Assembly (NCBI RefSeq): GCF_000632715.1
Contig: NZ_BAWO01000016.1
Location: 1-64,000 of the forward strand
Direction of reading: 5' to 3'
Length of the DNA: 64,000 nucleotides
Origin: Parageobacillus caldoxylosilyticus NBRC 107762
GTDB taxonomy: Bacteria > Bacillota > Bacilli > Bacillales > Anoxybacillaceae
Part shown: positions 36,186-45,754 of the stretch, piece after piece
How positions within the stretch are numbered: position 1 is the first letter of the stretch
How the letters are laid out: every line of letters starts with the position of its first letter
The notes under the pieces: model-generated
Database searches by the model: none
What the model saw: the letters and a program-made list of their open reading frames with translations, nothing else
Told to the model about the DNA's origin: nothing
Translations under genes and position numbers: made by a program

Positions 36186-36911
36186 TCATTCCACCGATGG
36201 TTTTTCCCATAACACTTTCCATAAAAACTTTGGCAATGCAAGCTGCCGTTTGAACCGTTTCGGGTCTGTCACAAGGCGGTAAAACCATTCTAACCCAAGA
36301 TTGCGGAACAGTTTTGGCGCCCGTTTGACATGCCCCGCGAACACGTCGAAGCTTCCGCCGACGCCTTGCAGCACTTTCACGTTCAAATCGTTCATATATG
36401 TTTTGATCCACAGCTCTTGCCGAGGGCTTCCGAGCGCCACAAATAAAATATCAGCATTCGACTCATTAATTTTTTGGATAAGCGAATCGTAATCGTTGAC
36501 GTAGCCGTTGGAGTAACCGACGATTTGCAATCCAGGATATTTTGCTTCGAGATTTTCCTTCGCTTTTTTGACGACCTCTTCTTTCGCGCCAAATAAGAAC
36601 ACGCGATACCCTTTTTTCGCGGAAAGCTCAATTAACCGCTCCATCATATCAATCCCCGTCACGCGCGAGGTGATGCGTCCGCCTTTCAGCTTTGATGCGA
36701 GCACGACCCCAATGCCGTCGGGAATTTGATACGTCGCCGAGTTAATGAGCTGTTTGACGTTTTCGTCTTTACTGGCGGCAATGAGCTTTTCCGGATTCAC
36801 CGCAACAATCGTTGATTTTTCTCCTGCTGCCATTCTCTTTTCGATATCGGCAAGAATTTCGTCGTAATTTAGCGTGGAAACATACACGTCTAAATATTTT
36901 TCTTTCCCCAT
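36186..36911 (-). CDS. tagA: TagA/WecG/CpsF family glycosyltransferase
   Basis: The 241-residue protein has family signatures NPEKLIAA, PDGIGVVLASKLKGG, TGIDMMERL, LFGAKEEVV, ALGSPRQELWI and GVGGSFDVFAGHVKRAP. TagA adds ManNAc, and WecG adds ManNAcA, to GlcNAc-diphosphoundecaprenol, the TagO product. The adjacent WecC-like dehydrogenase and the mnaA gene at 54 kb would supply UDP-ManNAc and UDP-ManNAcA, so either donor is possible. A short C-terminal segment (about residues 190-240) is the usual membrane-binding part. A GTG codon immediately precedes the ATG used here. Confidence 0.93.
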   Translation of the reverse strand: MGKEKYLDVYVSTLNYDEILADIEKRMAAGEKSTIVAVNPEKLIAASKDENVKQLINSATYQIPDGIGVVLASKLKGGRITSRVTGIDMMERLIELSAKKGYRVFLFGAKEEVVKKAKENLEAKYPGLQIVGYSNGYVNDYDSLIQKINESNADILFVALGSPRQELWIKTYMNDLNVKVLQGVGGSFDVFAGHVKRAPKLFRNLGLEWFYRLVTDPKRFKRQLALPKFLWKVLWEKPSVE

Positions 36912-36935
36912 CACCGATCATACTCTCTTTGGCTG

Positions 36936-38210
36936 TTATTCTTGGATTGCTTTAACAGAATATAAATTTCCTATTTTATATACCGTTATGCTTTCATCGT
37001 TAAGATGTACGCAGTTTTTCGTATCGAAAATGACCTTTGTTTTCATCGCTGCAAAATCTTCCGCTTTCATGTTTTTAAATTCGTTATGGTCAGCGAGAAC
37101 GACAACTAAGTGCGCGCCATGAACGGCTTCTTCCAACGTAGAAAGCGGAAAAGATACTTGCTCTTGTTTGACATGCGGATCGTACGCGCGCACTTCGAAC
37201 CGGCTGTGCTGCTTTAATAATTCATAGATTTTAATCGCCGGGCTTTCCCGCACGTCATCCGTATTTCCTTTATACGTCAAGCCAAAAATCGCCACTTTTG
37301 GGGACGCAAGTTCGGCGGTCATGCGTTGAATTTGTTCCACGACAAAATACGGCATGGAATTATTAATGCGTCGAGCCGTTTGGATTAACGGTGATTCTTC
37401 TTTCGCTTTTTCGATAATAAAATAAGGGTCAACGGCCAAACAGTGACCTCCGACGCCAGGGCCCGGCAAATGGATGTTGACACGAGGATGTTTGTTTGCC
37501 AGCTCAATGACTTTGTGCGCATCCACGCCAATCCGTTGCGAAATTTTAACCAGTTCATTGGCAAGTGCGATATTGACATCTCTAAACGTGTTTTCCATTA
37601 ACTTCGACATTTCGGCGGTGACGGCTTCTGTTTCGATCACTTCGCCTTTGACGATGGCGCGGTATACGTCAGCCGCTTTTTTCGCCGCTTCTTTCGTGAC
37701 ACCGCCGACAATTCTTGTATTTTCAACAAGTTCAATTAAAATACGACCTGGCAATACCCGTTCAGGGCAATGCGCCAAATAAATGTCTTTTTCTGGATCT
37801 AACCCGTGTTCGCGAATAATCGGCGCGACGACATCATCCATCGTGCGAGGCGGAATCGTCGATTCCACAATAACAACATTTCCTTTTTCTAAATAAGGAA
37901 CGATCGATTTCGTCGCGTCCACGACATAATCAATATTTGCTGTATAGTCTTCGTGAATCGGTGTTGGAACGGCGATAATAAACACATCTGCCTTTTCGGG
38001 AACAAGTGAAGCTCTGAACTTGCCTTCTTGCACTACTTTTTTGAAAAGTTCAGGCAACCCGTTTTCTTCAATATGTATTTCGCCTGTGTTCAATGTTTGT
38101 ACGACTTTTTCGTTTACATCCACACCGACGACTTCAAAGCCAGCATTCGCGAAAATCGCTGATGTCGGCAGTCCAATATATCCTAGTCCAACTACACAAA
38201 CTTTTTTCAT
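36936..38210 (-). CDS. wecC: Nucleotide-sugar dehydrogenase, UDP-ManNAc dehydrogenase type
   Basis: About 424 residues from ATG 38210 (GCGAGG upstream; an in-frame ATG at 38294 is unlikely). The Rossmann NAD motif VVGLGYIGLPTSAIFA opens the protein. The catalytic Cys lies in PGPGVGGHCLAVDPYF (about 265), and YLAHCPERVLPGRI is typical of the WecC branch rather than UDP-glucose dehydrogenases. It should oxidise UDP-ManNAc to UDP-ManNAcA, a sugar reported in wall polysaccharides of this genus. The substrate is inferred from subfamily motifs and from mnaA in the window. Confidence 0.88.
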   Translation of the reverse strand: MKKVCVVGLGYIGLPTSAIFANAGFEVVGVDVNEKVVQTLNTGEIHIEENGLPELFKKVVQEGKFRASLVPEKADVFIIAVPTPIHEDYTANIDYVVDATKSIVPYLEKGNVVIVESTIPPRTMDDVVAPIIREHGLDPEKDIYLAHCPERVLPGRILIELVENTRIVGGVTKEAAKKAADVYRAIVKGEVIETEAVTAEMSKLMENTFRDVNIALANELVKISQRIGVDAHKVIELANKHPRVNIHLPGPGVGGHCLAVDPYFIIEKAKEESPLIQTARRINNSMPYFVVEQIQRMTAELASPKVAIFGLTYKGNTDDVRESPAIKIYELLKQHSRFEVRAYDPHVKQEQVSFPLSTLEEAVHGAHLVVVLADHNEFKNMKAEDFAAMKTKVIFDTKNCVHLNDESITVYKIGNLYSVKAIQE

Positions 38211-38434
38211 CGCAAAAAAACCTCGCTTTGGTTTAGAAATTGGCAAATGTACTTGCCACGCTTCATTATGCTCACTGCAAGCCGTTTTTGTCAATCATGA
38301 TATAGTATATCAAATTACGACATATTTTGCATCATTGAATATAGAATAGGCAAATGCTACAATTAAGGTTGATTTTTGTGGCAGAAATTATTTTTAAGAA
38401 AAAACGATATTGGATAGAGGGAGGAAACGTTTCT

Positions 38435-39547
38435 TTGAAAATCGTTATTTCAGGTTTTTACGGTCTTGGAAATACTGGGGATGAAGCGATTCTGGAAGCG
38501 ATTATCGACAATCTTCGCGCAGAATTGGATCATCCGGAAATCACCGTATTTTCTCTTTCTCCAGAAAAAACGGCAAAAACGCATAACGTGAAAAGTGTTT
38601 ACCGCGGATGGCGTCATGATAATAGAAAAAAAATCAAAGCATTACGCGAAGCGGATTTGCTCATTAGCGGAGGAGGAGGATTGCTGCAAGATACATATCC
38701 GACGAGATTTCTATTCGGACCTCTTCCTTATTATTTATTAATTGTCTTTCTTGCAAAGCTTTGTGGAACGAAAGTAATGTTTTTCTCGCAAGGCATCGGT
38801 CCTGTAAATACGACATGGGGAAAAATATTAATGAAAGTTTTCGCCAATATGGCTGACTTTATTACCGTACGTGACCAATATTCGAAAGAATTGCTGCATA
38901 AACTCGGAGTCACCAAACCAGAGACAGTCGTCACAGCGGATATCGTCTTTGCGTTTAAACATAAAGTGGATGATGCCTGCTTTGATAGCCTTCCGTTAAA
39001 AGGAGACGAAAAGCTCGTTGCTGTTTCCGTCCGACCATGGTTTCACCATGAGGAATATTATTCACAGTTGGCGGAAGCGCTCGATCGCTTAATAGAGGAA
39101 GAAACTATTACCCCTGTTTTCGTGCCGATGGAAGGTCATCATGACGTGAGAGCCTCCAAACAAGTAATAGAAAAAATGAAGCGGAAAGACGCATGTCATC
39201 TTCTTGGTCCGGACTTTACGCCAAACCAATATTTGCACTTTATTAGCCGCTGCCGGATGACAATCGGCATGCGACTGCATTCACTCATTTTCTCCGCACT
39301 TACTGGAGTCCCGCACATCGGCATCAGCTATGATAAAAAAGTGGAAAGTTTATTGAAACGCTCGGGAATGTGGGAATATTCTTTCCGCTTAGGAGAAATC
39401 GACGTGGAACGTTTGATTGCGAACGCCAAATACGTGCTCAGCCATCGCGACCAATTAAGCGAAATCGTGCAGAAAAACGCCGAATCCATGCGTAAAGATG
39501 CGATGGAAAACATTCGGTTGTTAAAGGAAAAATTTCTCGTACATTAA
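38435..39547 (+). CDS. csaB: CsaB, polysaccharide pyruvyl transferase
   Basis: About 370 residues from TTG 38435, 9 nt after GAGGGAGG. The protein has the CsaB pattern SGFYGLGNTGDEAILEA, ISGGGGLLQD, FFSQGIGP and a C-terminal GT-B-like half with MRLHSLIFSALTGVP. CsaB adds a ketal-linked pyruvate to the secondary cell wall polysaccharide, creating the ligand of SLH domains. This fits the S-layer gene and the four other SLH proteins in this window. It starts a short plus-strand operon with a glycosyltransferase. Divergent wecC lies about 220 bp upstream. Confidence 0.94.
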   Translation: MKIVISGFYGLGNTGDEAILEAIIDNLRAELDHPEITVFSLSPEKTAKTHNVKSVYRGWRHDNRKKIKALREADLLISGGGGLLQDTYPTRFLFGPLPYYLLIVFLAKLCGTKVMFFSQGIGPVNTTWGKILMKVFANMADFITVRDQYSKELLHKLGVTKPETVVTADIVFAFKHKVDDACFDSLPLKGDEKLVAVSVRPWFHHEEYYSQLAEALDRLIEEETITPVFVPMEGHHDVRASKQVIEKMKRKDACHLLGPDFTPNQYLHFISRCRMTIGMRLHSLIFSALTGVPHIGISYDKKVESLLKRSGMWEYSFRLGEIDVERLIANAKYVLSHRDQLSEIVQKNAESMRKDAMENIRLLKEKFLVH

Positions 39548-39570
39548 TTCTCTTAAGGAGAAGATGAAAG

Positions 39571-40743
39571 ATGAAAATATTATTAGCTACCGTCTTCGAT
39601 TATCCTCACGCTGGAGGATTATCGACCCATGTCACCACATTAAAAGCCGGATTGGAAGCGAGAGGACATGAAGTCGATGTTCTCTCCTTCAGCGATATTA
39701 GCCCTGTAAGCCAAAATCTACTCGCAAAAGGGCCAAGTTTTATTTTGAACAAACTATCGAAAGGCAGCGGAATTATTTGGAGCCATCACGTCCGGCAAAA
39801 AATGCTTTATCGCTTGATCGAACAGCATAAATCGAAAGGATACGACATCATTAACGCCCAAGAAGTATTCGCAACGCTTGCGGCGGTAGAAACGGGGATT
39901 CCGACCGTCACGACCGTGCATGGATATATGACATATGAAGCAATCAGCCGCGGCTCTGTTGTAGAAGGAAGCCGGCAAGCCCGTTATTTATTGCAAAAAG
40001 AAGTCGAAGCCTATACAAAAACAAGAAAAATTGTTACGGTCGACCAGCGCATCAAAAATTATGTTTTTGAGAAAGCAGGCGTAGAGGCGACAGCGATTCG
40101 CAACTTTATTGACATTAACAGTTTTAAGCCAGATAAAGAAAATCGTCTTGCTTACCGCCGCAAACACGGCTTTGCCGAAGATACGAACATTATTTTTGTT
40201 CCAAGGCGTCTGACGAAGAAAAACGGCGTCATTTATCCTGTACTCGCGCTTCCACAAGTGCTCGAAAAATATCCGAATACGATGCTCGTCTATGCCGGCA
40301 TGGGCGAAGCCTTTCAAGAATTAAAATCACTGATTCACGAAAAAGGATTAGAAGAGAAAACAAAGTTGTTAGGAGCGATTCCGCATGAAGCGATTAAAGA
40401 ATATTATGCGCTATCGGATATCGTTCTTGTGCCAAGCGTTCATTCAGCGGGCGTAGAGGAAGCGACGTCCATTTCCGCTCTCGAAGCGATGGGATCTGGC
40501 TCCCCGCTCATCGCTTCCGCCGTCGGCGGTCTAAAAGAAATTGTCCGCCATGAACATGATGGTCTTCTGGTGGAAGAGAAAAACGTCGATCAGCTTGCCC
40601 AAGCTATCATTTACTTGCTTGATCATCCGGAAATCGGACAAAGGCTTGCGAAAGAAGCAAGACGAAAAATTGAAGAGGAATATTCCCACTTGGCTGCAGC
40701 GAAAAAGTATGAAGAAATCTATGCAGCAGCGTTACAGCAATAA
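39571..40743 (+). CDS. Family 4 glycosyltransferase downstream of csaB
   Basis: The 390-residue GT-B enzyme begins MKILLATVFDYPHAGGLSTH (acceptor-side glycine loop) and has the donor-site motifs FVPRRLTKKNGVIYP and SVHSAGVEEATSISALEAMGSG with the paired Glu residues of the family. It starts 23 bp after csaB with AAGGAGAAG ahead of the ATG, and a terminator follows. It most likely adds a sugar during assembly of the wall polysaccharide that CsaB pyruvylates. Sugar specificity is unknown. Confidence 0.9.
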   Translation: MKILLATVFDYPHAGGLSTHVTTLKAGLEARGHEVDVLSFSDISPVSQNLLAKGPSFILNKLSKGSGIIWSHHVRQKMLYRLIEQHKSKGYDIINAQEVFATLAAVETGIPTVTTVHGYMTYEAISRGSVVEGSRQARYLLQKEVEAYTKTRKIVTVDQRIKNYVFEKAGVEATAIRNFIDINSFKPDKENRLAYRRKHGFAEDTNIIFVPRRLTKKNGVIYPVLALPQVLEKYPNTMLVYAGMGEAFQELKSLIHEKGLEEKTKLLGAIPHEAIKEYYALSDIVLVPSVHSAGVEEATSISALEAMGSGSPLIASAVGGLKEIVRHEHDGLLVEEKNVDQLAQAIIYLLDHPEIGQRLAKEARRKIEEEYSHLAAAKKYEEIYAAALQQ

Positions 40744-40748
40744 AAATG

Positions 40749-40788
40749 CGGCTGTCTCGTAGCCCTTTAGAGACAGCCTTTTTTCGAT
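40749..40788 (+). terminator. Terminator after the csaB operon
   Basis: Stem ggctgtctc / gagacagcc with loop gtagcccttta, then T6. It lies just before the ribosome-binding site of the flippase gene, so it may act as a partial terminator. Confidence 0.85.
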
Positions 40789-40811
40789 TTTTTTATAAGG
40801 AAGTGAGACAG

Positions 40812-42335
40812 ATGTCATCATTAAAACGAACGGCGCTTTGGATTACGTTGCTTGCGTTGCTCGTCAAATTATCCGGTTTTCTTCGCGAGAGCATTATTGC
40901 CAAACAGTTTGGGGCAAATGAATACACAGACGGCTATTTATTGGCATTTTCGTTTATTACGCTCGTGTTGGCGATCATTTCCGGCGGATTTAATAACGTA
41001 TTTCTTCCTTTATATATACAGAAGAAAAAAAAGGATCCTGAAGCAGCGGAACAAAACGCCAACGGCATTATGAACGCAACAGTGGCGATTTTCCTTCTCG
41101 TTACGGTCATTGGGTATTTCTTCGTTCCTTCGTTCGTCCCGATTATTTTTGGCAATATGACGCCGACGACAGAAAAAGTCGCTGTCGAGATTACCCAAAT
41201 CTTTTTCCTATTTATGAGCGCCATTGCCTTAAACGGAATTCTTGACTCCTATTTGCAAGGACGGCGCATTTTCGTACCATCGCAAATTTCGAAACTGCTT
41301 GCCACCTTAATGGGAGCGGTGTTTGCTCTTCTTTTTTCGGATGTGTGGGGAATATACAGCCTTGCTTACGGGTTTGTGTTTGGCATTATATTAGGCATCG
41401 TGCTGATGTTTTTCTACTTACAAAAAAGCGGCTATCGCTGGTCGCCGACATTTGCAGTGGATAAAGAATTTCGCCAAACGTTTCTCGTCTTGCTTGTACC
41501 GTCATTATTAAACGCGTTTGTCGGACAAATGAACATGTTTATCGATAAAATGTTTGCTTCTGGAACCATAGAAGGAGCAGTGACATATTTAAACAACGCA
41601 TCATTGTTAGTCAGCATTCCCCATACCATTTACGGTACGACCATCGCCGCCATTTTGTTTACACTGTTGTCCGAGCAGGTAGACGATCAACGTAAATTTC
41701 AACAAACGTTCTTTACGGGAATGGAATTGTCTCTCATGACACTCATGCCGATTGCGGCAGGCTTGCTGTTTGTAGGTGACGCCGCCATTTCCTTTGTCTA
41801 CGAACGAGGCAGATTTACAGCGGAAGACACCCATAACACGTACATCGCTTTGCTGTTTTATTTGCCTCTTATTGTTACGCAAGGGCTGCAATATATTGTT
41901 TCAAAATCGATGTACGCGAAGGGAAAAACGGCGATTGTCCTGCGAATTAGCGTCACGACCATCGTATTAAACACATTATTAGATTATTTATTGGTGAAAC
42001 CGCTTGGCTACCCTGGACTAGCTTTATCTAGTTCGCTTGTTTCCTTCTATTATTTAACGGCGTGCACCATTTCCGTATATAAAGAGTTTGAACAGGGGGA
42101 AACAAAAAAACTATTTTGGTTGATTGCCCGCGTCAGTCTGCCAACTGCTATCATGGCCGTTCCATTATATGTGGTAAAATACTGGACACCCGTTGGACAT
42201 TGGTACTCCCTTCTTCAACTTGCCGTTCTGGTGCCGATTGGAGTCGTGTTCTATATGGTTGGCACCTACTTCTTTTATCGCGATGGTTTTTACCGTCTTC
42301 TCCGTATGGTCAAAACCAAACAGAGGGCAGTATAA
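40812..42335 (+). CDS. MurJ/Wzx-like lipid-linked glycan flippase
   Basis: The 507-residue protein from ATG 40812 (AAGGAAGTGAG upstream) has about 14 membrane helices of the MATE/MOP superfamily. It shows MviN/MurJ signatures SGFLRESIIAKQFGANEYTD and FVYERGRFT. MurJ flips lipid II, but the setting after csaB and a wall-polysaccharide glycosyltransferase makes flipping of an undecaprenyl-linked polysaccharide unit more likely. The frame extends upstream to 40746, but that start overlaps the preceding terminator. Confidence 0.87.
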   Translation: MSSLKRTALWITLLALLVKLSGFLRESIIAKQFGANEYTDGYLLAFSFITLVLAIISGGFNNVFLPLYIQKKKKDPEAAEQNANGIMNATVAIFLLVTVIGYFFVPSFVPIIFGNMTPTTEKVAVEITQIFFLFMSAIALNGILDSYLQGRRIFVPSQISKLLATLMGAVFALLFSDVWGIYSLAYGFVFGIILGIVLMFFYLQKSGYRWSPTFAVDKEFRQTFLVLLVPSLLNAFVGQMNMFIDKMFASGTIEGAVTYLNNASLLVSIPHTIYGTTIAAILFTLLSEQVDDQRKFQQTFFTGMELSLMTLMPIAAGLLFVGDAAISFVYERGRFTAEDTHNTYIALLFYLPLIVTQGLQYIVSKSMYAKGKTAIVLRISVTTIVLNTLLDYLLVKPLGYPGLALSSSLVSFYYLTACTISVYKEFEQGETKKLFWLIARVSLPTAIMAVPLYVVKYWTPVGHWYSLLQLAVLVPIGVVFYMVGTYFFYRDGFYRLLRMVKTKQRAV

Positions 42336-42339
42336 CAAA

Positions 42340-42376
42340 AAAAAAACGAGGCAAGCTGTTTGCTTGCCTCGTTTAT
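42340..42376. terminator. Bidirectional terminator between flippase and SLH glucosaminidase
   Basis: Stem aaacgaggcaagc / gcttgcctcgttt with loop tgttt, flanked by an A10 run and a T-rich tail. It serves both convergent genes. Confidence 0.9.
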
Positions 42377-44259
42377 TTTGCGATTAGCAGCGGTTTTAAT
42401 AAGTCGCTGCGGATATATGCGTCCTCACCAGTAGGCAAATCGGTGTGGATTTTATACCAAACGTAGCCGTCTGGCTGTTTCGCTGTTTCCCCCAGCTTAA
42501 TAACCGGAGTGTTATTCAACTTATATGTGTACAATGGAGACTCATTCGTATTCGGTTCACGACGAACTTTGACTCCTTCTGTTGTCGTTCCCGTAATGGT
42601 ATATTTACCCCAGTCTTTCCAGCCTAAAAATTTGTCAGCCTGATACATAAGTCCAGCAATTTTTTGCCCCCAATATGGGTCAGACGCGTAAAGAACGTTA
42701 AAACCAATCGTCTTATCACCAAGAACCGCTCCATTATACTTCCAGCTCTTTGGATTGGCATATCCATTCGATATCATCGTCTGTGCCATATAGTTGATGC
42801 AATCTTCAAAGGAATTAAATGTCATAGCACTGTTGAGCGGATCGCTATCAACCGCCTGAATGCCGAATAAGTTTTTCTTCTCTTTCGCAATTTGGCTAGT
42901 TCCCCCATTGCTCTCAAGAATCGCATGCGCCAACAAATAAAGCGCATTGACGTTGTATGTTTTCTCTGCTTTTTTAAACGCCTCTCCTAACGTCTTCAGC
43001 GGACTGTCGGAGCGATTCGCGGCAGCAAACTTATTCAATTCTTCAGCTGTATAATTTGTTTTCGTACGAATTGGCAGGACGTTAAAGTATTGATATGCCG
43101 TGCCGACGAGCTTGCCTGCCCCGTTATAAAACGTTTCGCCGTCCCAACTGTAATACTTTTGCCCATCTTGCATAAACGACGGGGCTTTTCCGTACAGATA
43201 GGGTACTGCGTATTTGTTGCTTGTCGTATTGTAAATGTAATGATACAATTCCCCTTTTTTCGCCATATAATACGACCGGCCTTGCAGCAAGGCAGTTGGC
43301 ACAAGCATCACTTCTGACTGTTTCACATACCCAATCGTATTGGCGATTTGCACTTTCACTTTTTCTTCGTCCGCGCCTAAATATTTCATTTCCGTATTTG
43401 GCGCAACATACGTAAGGGACTTGCTTAAAGTAGATTCATAGATTATTGTGGTTGATTTTCCAGGAGACGGTTGGGCAATGACGTTTCCGCTAGCCATTTT
43501 AACAATTTTGGTGCCTTGCACAATCACTTGCGAAGCCCAATTCGTAACGGCTGCTTCTGCCTGTGCAAACGTAGCGTAGCGCTTTGGCAGCGGCGTTAAT
43601 TGCCCGTTTTGAATGACAGCGACTTGATACGCCATTTCCGGCGTCTGCTCCGCCCACACTTCAAGCAAACGATAAAGAAAAGCAGCGGCGTGCGCTCTTG
43701 TCGCATACGCTTTCGGGTCAAAGCGGAACGTTTTTCCATCCGTGTTTGGAATTCCGCGAATAATGCCATAATACACATTATGAGAGATTGCAATTTTTGA
43801 AGTCGAATAGAGCCCATCCACATCAGTAAAATGGTCGAGCGATGCCTGCTTTTTCTCTATTCCTAAATAATCTAGCGCGCGGTCAATCATTACCGCCATT
43901 TCTTCTCTTGTAATTTTATTGTACACGCCAAACGTGCCGTTCGAATATCCTTGAACGATTCCCGCCGCGCTCGCTTTGTAAATGCCATCGGCTAATTTGG
44001 AAGATGGCGACACGTCGGAAAAGTGTCCCGATCCTTCCGGAAGCTGTAACGCTCTGGCAACAAACGTAGCAAACTGGCCGCGAGTGACAGGGTCGTTAGG
44101 ACGATAATGGCCATCAGGATATCCTTCAACGATTCCTTGGTTCACCATCGCGCGCATTTCTTCTTCAAGCGCAATTCCTGTAATATCATCTGCGAACGAA
44201 ACGGAAATATTAGTAAACAATAAACCAAAAACTAAAAAAAGACTGGCAAGTAACCTCAA
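42373..44259 (-). CDS. SLH-anchored N-acetylglucosaminidase with SH3-like domain
   Basis: The 628-residue secreted protein has a signal peptide (to about residue 24), three SLH repeats (about 25-200; GIVEGYPDGHYRPNDPVTRGQ, FSDVSPSSKLADGIYKA, FTDVDGLYSTSKIAI), a linker/beta region and a LytG-type glucosaminidase domain. That domain spans about 430-565 and has catalytic Glu in LAHAILESNGGTSQIA. A C-terminal SH3-like module follows. It hydrolyses GlcNAc-MurNAc bonds in peptidoglycan while held on pyruvylated wall polymer. Having SLH first and enzyme last is usual for such autolysins. It is monocistronic with a strong terminator. Confidence 0.9.
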   Translation of the reverse strand: MRLLASLFLVFGLLFTNISVSFADDITGIALEEEMRAMVNQGIVEGYPDGHYRPNDPVTRGQFATFVARALQLPEGSGHFSDVSPSSKLADGIYKASAAGIVQGYSNGTFGVYNKITREEMAVMIDRALDYLGIEKKQASLDHFTDVDGLYSTSKIAISHNVYYGIIRGIPNTDGKTFRFDPKAYATRAHAAAFLYRLLEVWAEQTPEMAYQVAVIQNGQLTPLPKRYATFAQAEAAVTNWASQVIVQGTKIVKMASGNVIAQPSPGKSTTIIYESTLSKSLTYVAPNTEMKYLGADEEKVKVQIANTIGYVKQSEVMLVPTALLQGRSYYMAKKGELYHYIYNTTSNKYAVPYLYGKAPSFMQDGQKYYSWDGETFYNGAGKLVGTAYQYFNVLPIRTKTNYTAEELNKFAAANRSDSPLKTLGEAFKKAEKTYNVNALYLLAHAILESNGGTSQIAKEKKNLFGIQAVDSDPLNSAMTFNSFEDCINYMAQTMISNGYANPKSWKYNGAVLGDKTIGFNVLYASDPYWGQKIAGLMYQADKFLGWKDWGKYTITGTTTEGVKVRREPNTNESPLYTYKLNNTPVIKLGETAKQPDGYVWYKIHTDLPTGEDAYIRSDLLKPLLIAK

Positions 44260-44489
44260 TGTTTCTACTCCTCCCTGCTATGTTTTAGTAGATTTCGATA
44301 AATATGTATATGAAAGAAATTGATTCCTACATCATTCTATTTTATTCTATCAAATATGACAAAAATATGTAAGAATCGAAATTTAAATATTTCCTGTACG
44401 ACCTATTTTTTCTGCGAAATCCATCATCATCTGGATTTTTTATCCTTTTGCATGATTGCTATGGTGTCATTCATAAGTGACAAATGGAC

Positions 44490-44540
44490 AAAAAAACGGC
44501 ACGAAGTGAACCCACATGAAGCTCCGTGCCGTTTTGCTTA
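44490..44540 (-). terminator. Terminator of the NlpC/P60-SLH gene
   Basis: On the minus strand aaaacggcacg...cgtgccgttttttt forms a strong stem with a long loop, overlapping the stop codon region. Confidence 0.85.
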
Positions 44541-45536
44541 TTTTTGAGAGGCCTGAATCGCGCTGTAAACCGCCGATGCAAAGGCCATTCTTGTTGCATC
44601 CATGCCGCCGTGGAAGCTGGAGCTGTTAAATACCCCCGTACGATCGACCGCTTTGATCGCAATAATCGACGGATATGCCCAAAAGCTTGGATGTACATCA
44701 TTATATTTGACCGCCGCTCCGGCAATGGCTGGACTTTGACTAAGTCGAAACGCGCGGTCGATAATGACAGCCATTTGCGTTCTTGTAATATTTTCATAAG
44801 GGCGGAACGTACCATCTTTATATCCGAATATAATTCCTGCTTCTTTCATGGCGGCAATGTCTTTTGCGAAGGACATTCCTAACGAAACATCGGAAAACGA
44901 TTTTGTCGAAGGGGCAGGTAGTTTTAAATAGCGATTTAATATCGCAGCTGCTTGTCCTCTTGTAACGGGAAGGTCCGGTTTGAAATAAGAACCTTCAAAT
45001 CCATGGATGATTCCGGCTTTGCCTAGCTCACTGATCGCTTGATATGCCGGATGATCCGGACTGACATCATAAAATTGCCCAGGTGGAAGCGGCTCCTCAA
45101 TGACGCGTCTACCGCCGGCAAACTTTGGCCCCCAATACGGGTTGTTTATGGATGCGATGGAGACGCCCTGGCTCGTTGTTGCGCTGATGAATTCATCGTT
45201 TCCTATGTATATGCCTGAATGAGAAATTCCGGACTTATATGTATTCTTAAAAAATACTAAATCACCAGGCAGCAAATCTTCCTTGTTTACGGCAACTCCC
45301 GTTTCATATTGTTCACTGGTTGTTCTCGGCAGTGCAATTCCGACTGCATCAAATACATATTGAACAAACCCGGAGCAATCAAATCCGCTTGGGGTAGTAC
45401 CACCGAATCGATAAGGAGCGCCAAGCTGTTCTTTTGCCATTTTTACAACTTCATCGCGGTTGTTTTCCGCGTAAGCTCTCGGAAGGCCGCTAATGAGGAA
45501 TGTAAGCATCAGCAAAAAAGAAAGCGCTTTTTTCAC
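44538..45536 (-). CDS. NlpC/P60 endopeptidase with three SLH domains
   Basis: About 332 residues from GTG 45536; an ATG two codons upstream is an alternative, as AGG lies 8 nt before the GTG. A signal peptide (FLLMLTFLISGLPRAYA) precedes an NlpC/P60 domain with catalytic Cys in PSGFDCSGFVQYVF and His in GISHSGIYIG. Three SLH repeats complete it (about residues 160-330; FYDVSPDHPAYQAISELGKAG, FSDVSLGMSFAKDIAAM, YNDVHPSFWAYPSIIAI). It should cut D-Glu-diaminopimelate bonds in wall peptides while anchored to the wall polymer. The order (enzyme first, SLH last) is the reverse of its neighbour. Confidence 0.92.
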   Translation of the reverse strand: MKKALSFLLMLTFLISGLPRAYAENNRDEVVKMAKEQLGAPYRFGGTTPSGFDCSGFVQYVFDAVGIALPRTTSEQYETGVAVNKEDLLPGDLVFFKNTYKSGISHSGIYIGNDEFISATTSQGVSIASINNPYWGPKFAGGRRVIEEPLPPGQFYDVSPDHPAYQAISELGKAGIIHGFEGSYFKPDLPVTRGQAAAILNRYLKLPAPSTKSFSDVSLGMSFAKDIAAMKEAGIIFGYKDGTFRPYENITRTQMAVIIDRAFRLSQSPAIAGAAVKYNDVHPSFWAYPSIIAIKAVDRTGVFNSSSFHGGMDATRMAFASAVYSAIQASQK

Positions 45537-45754
45537 CATCATCACCTGCCTATTCTCGACGATTTTTCTCAAACTTTAACAATTATAAAGAAATTTTAAC
45601 AAATTTTAGCGAATTACTATTTTACATATGTATTACAAATATATTACTCAAAATGAATTCTTTGAAAAAATAGAGGAATTTTCTTCAAAAATATGATAAT
45701 ATTATAAAAAAGTGATAATCTTTTTATAAATTAAATTAGGAGGGAGAAATTTTT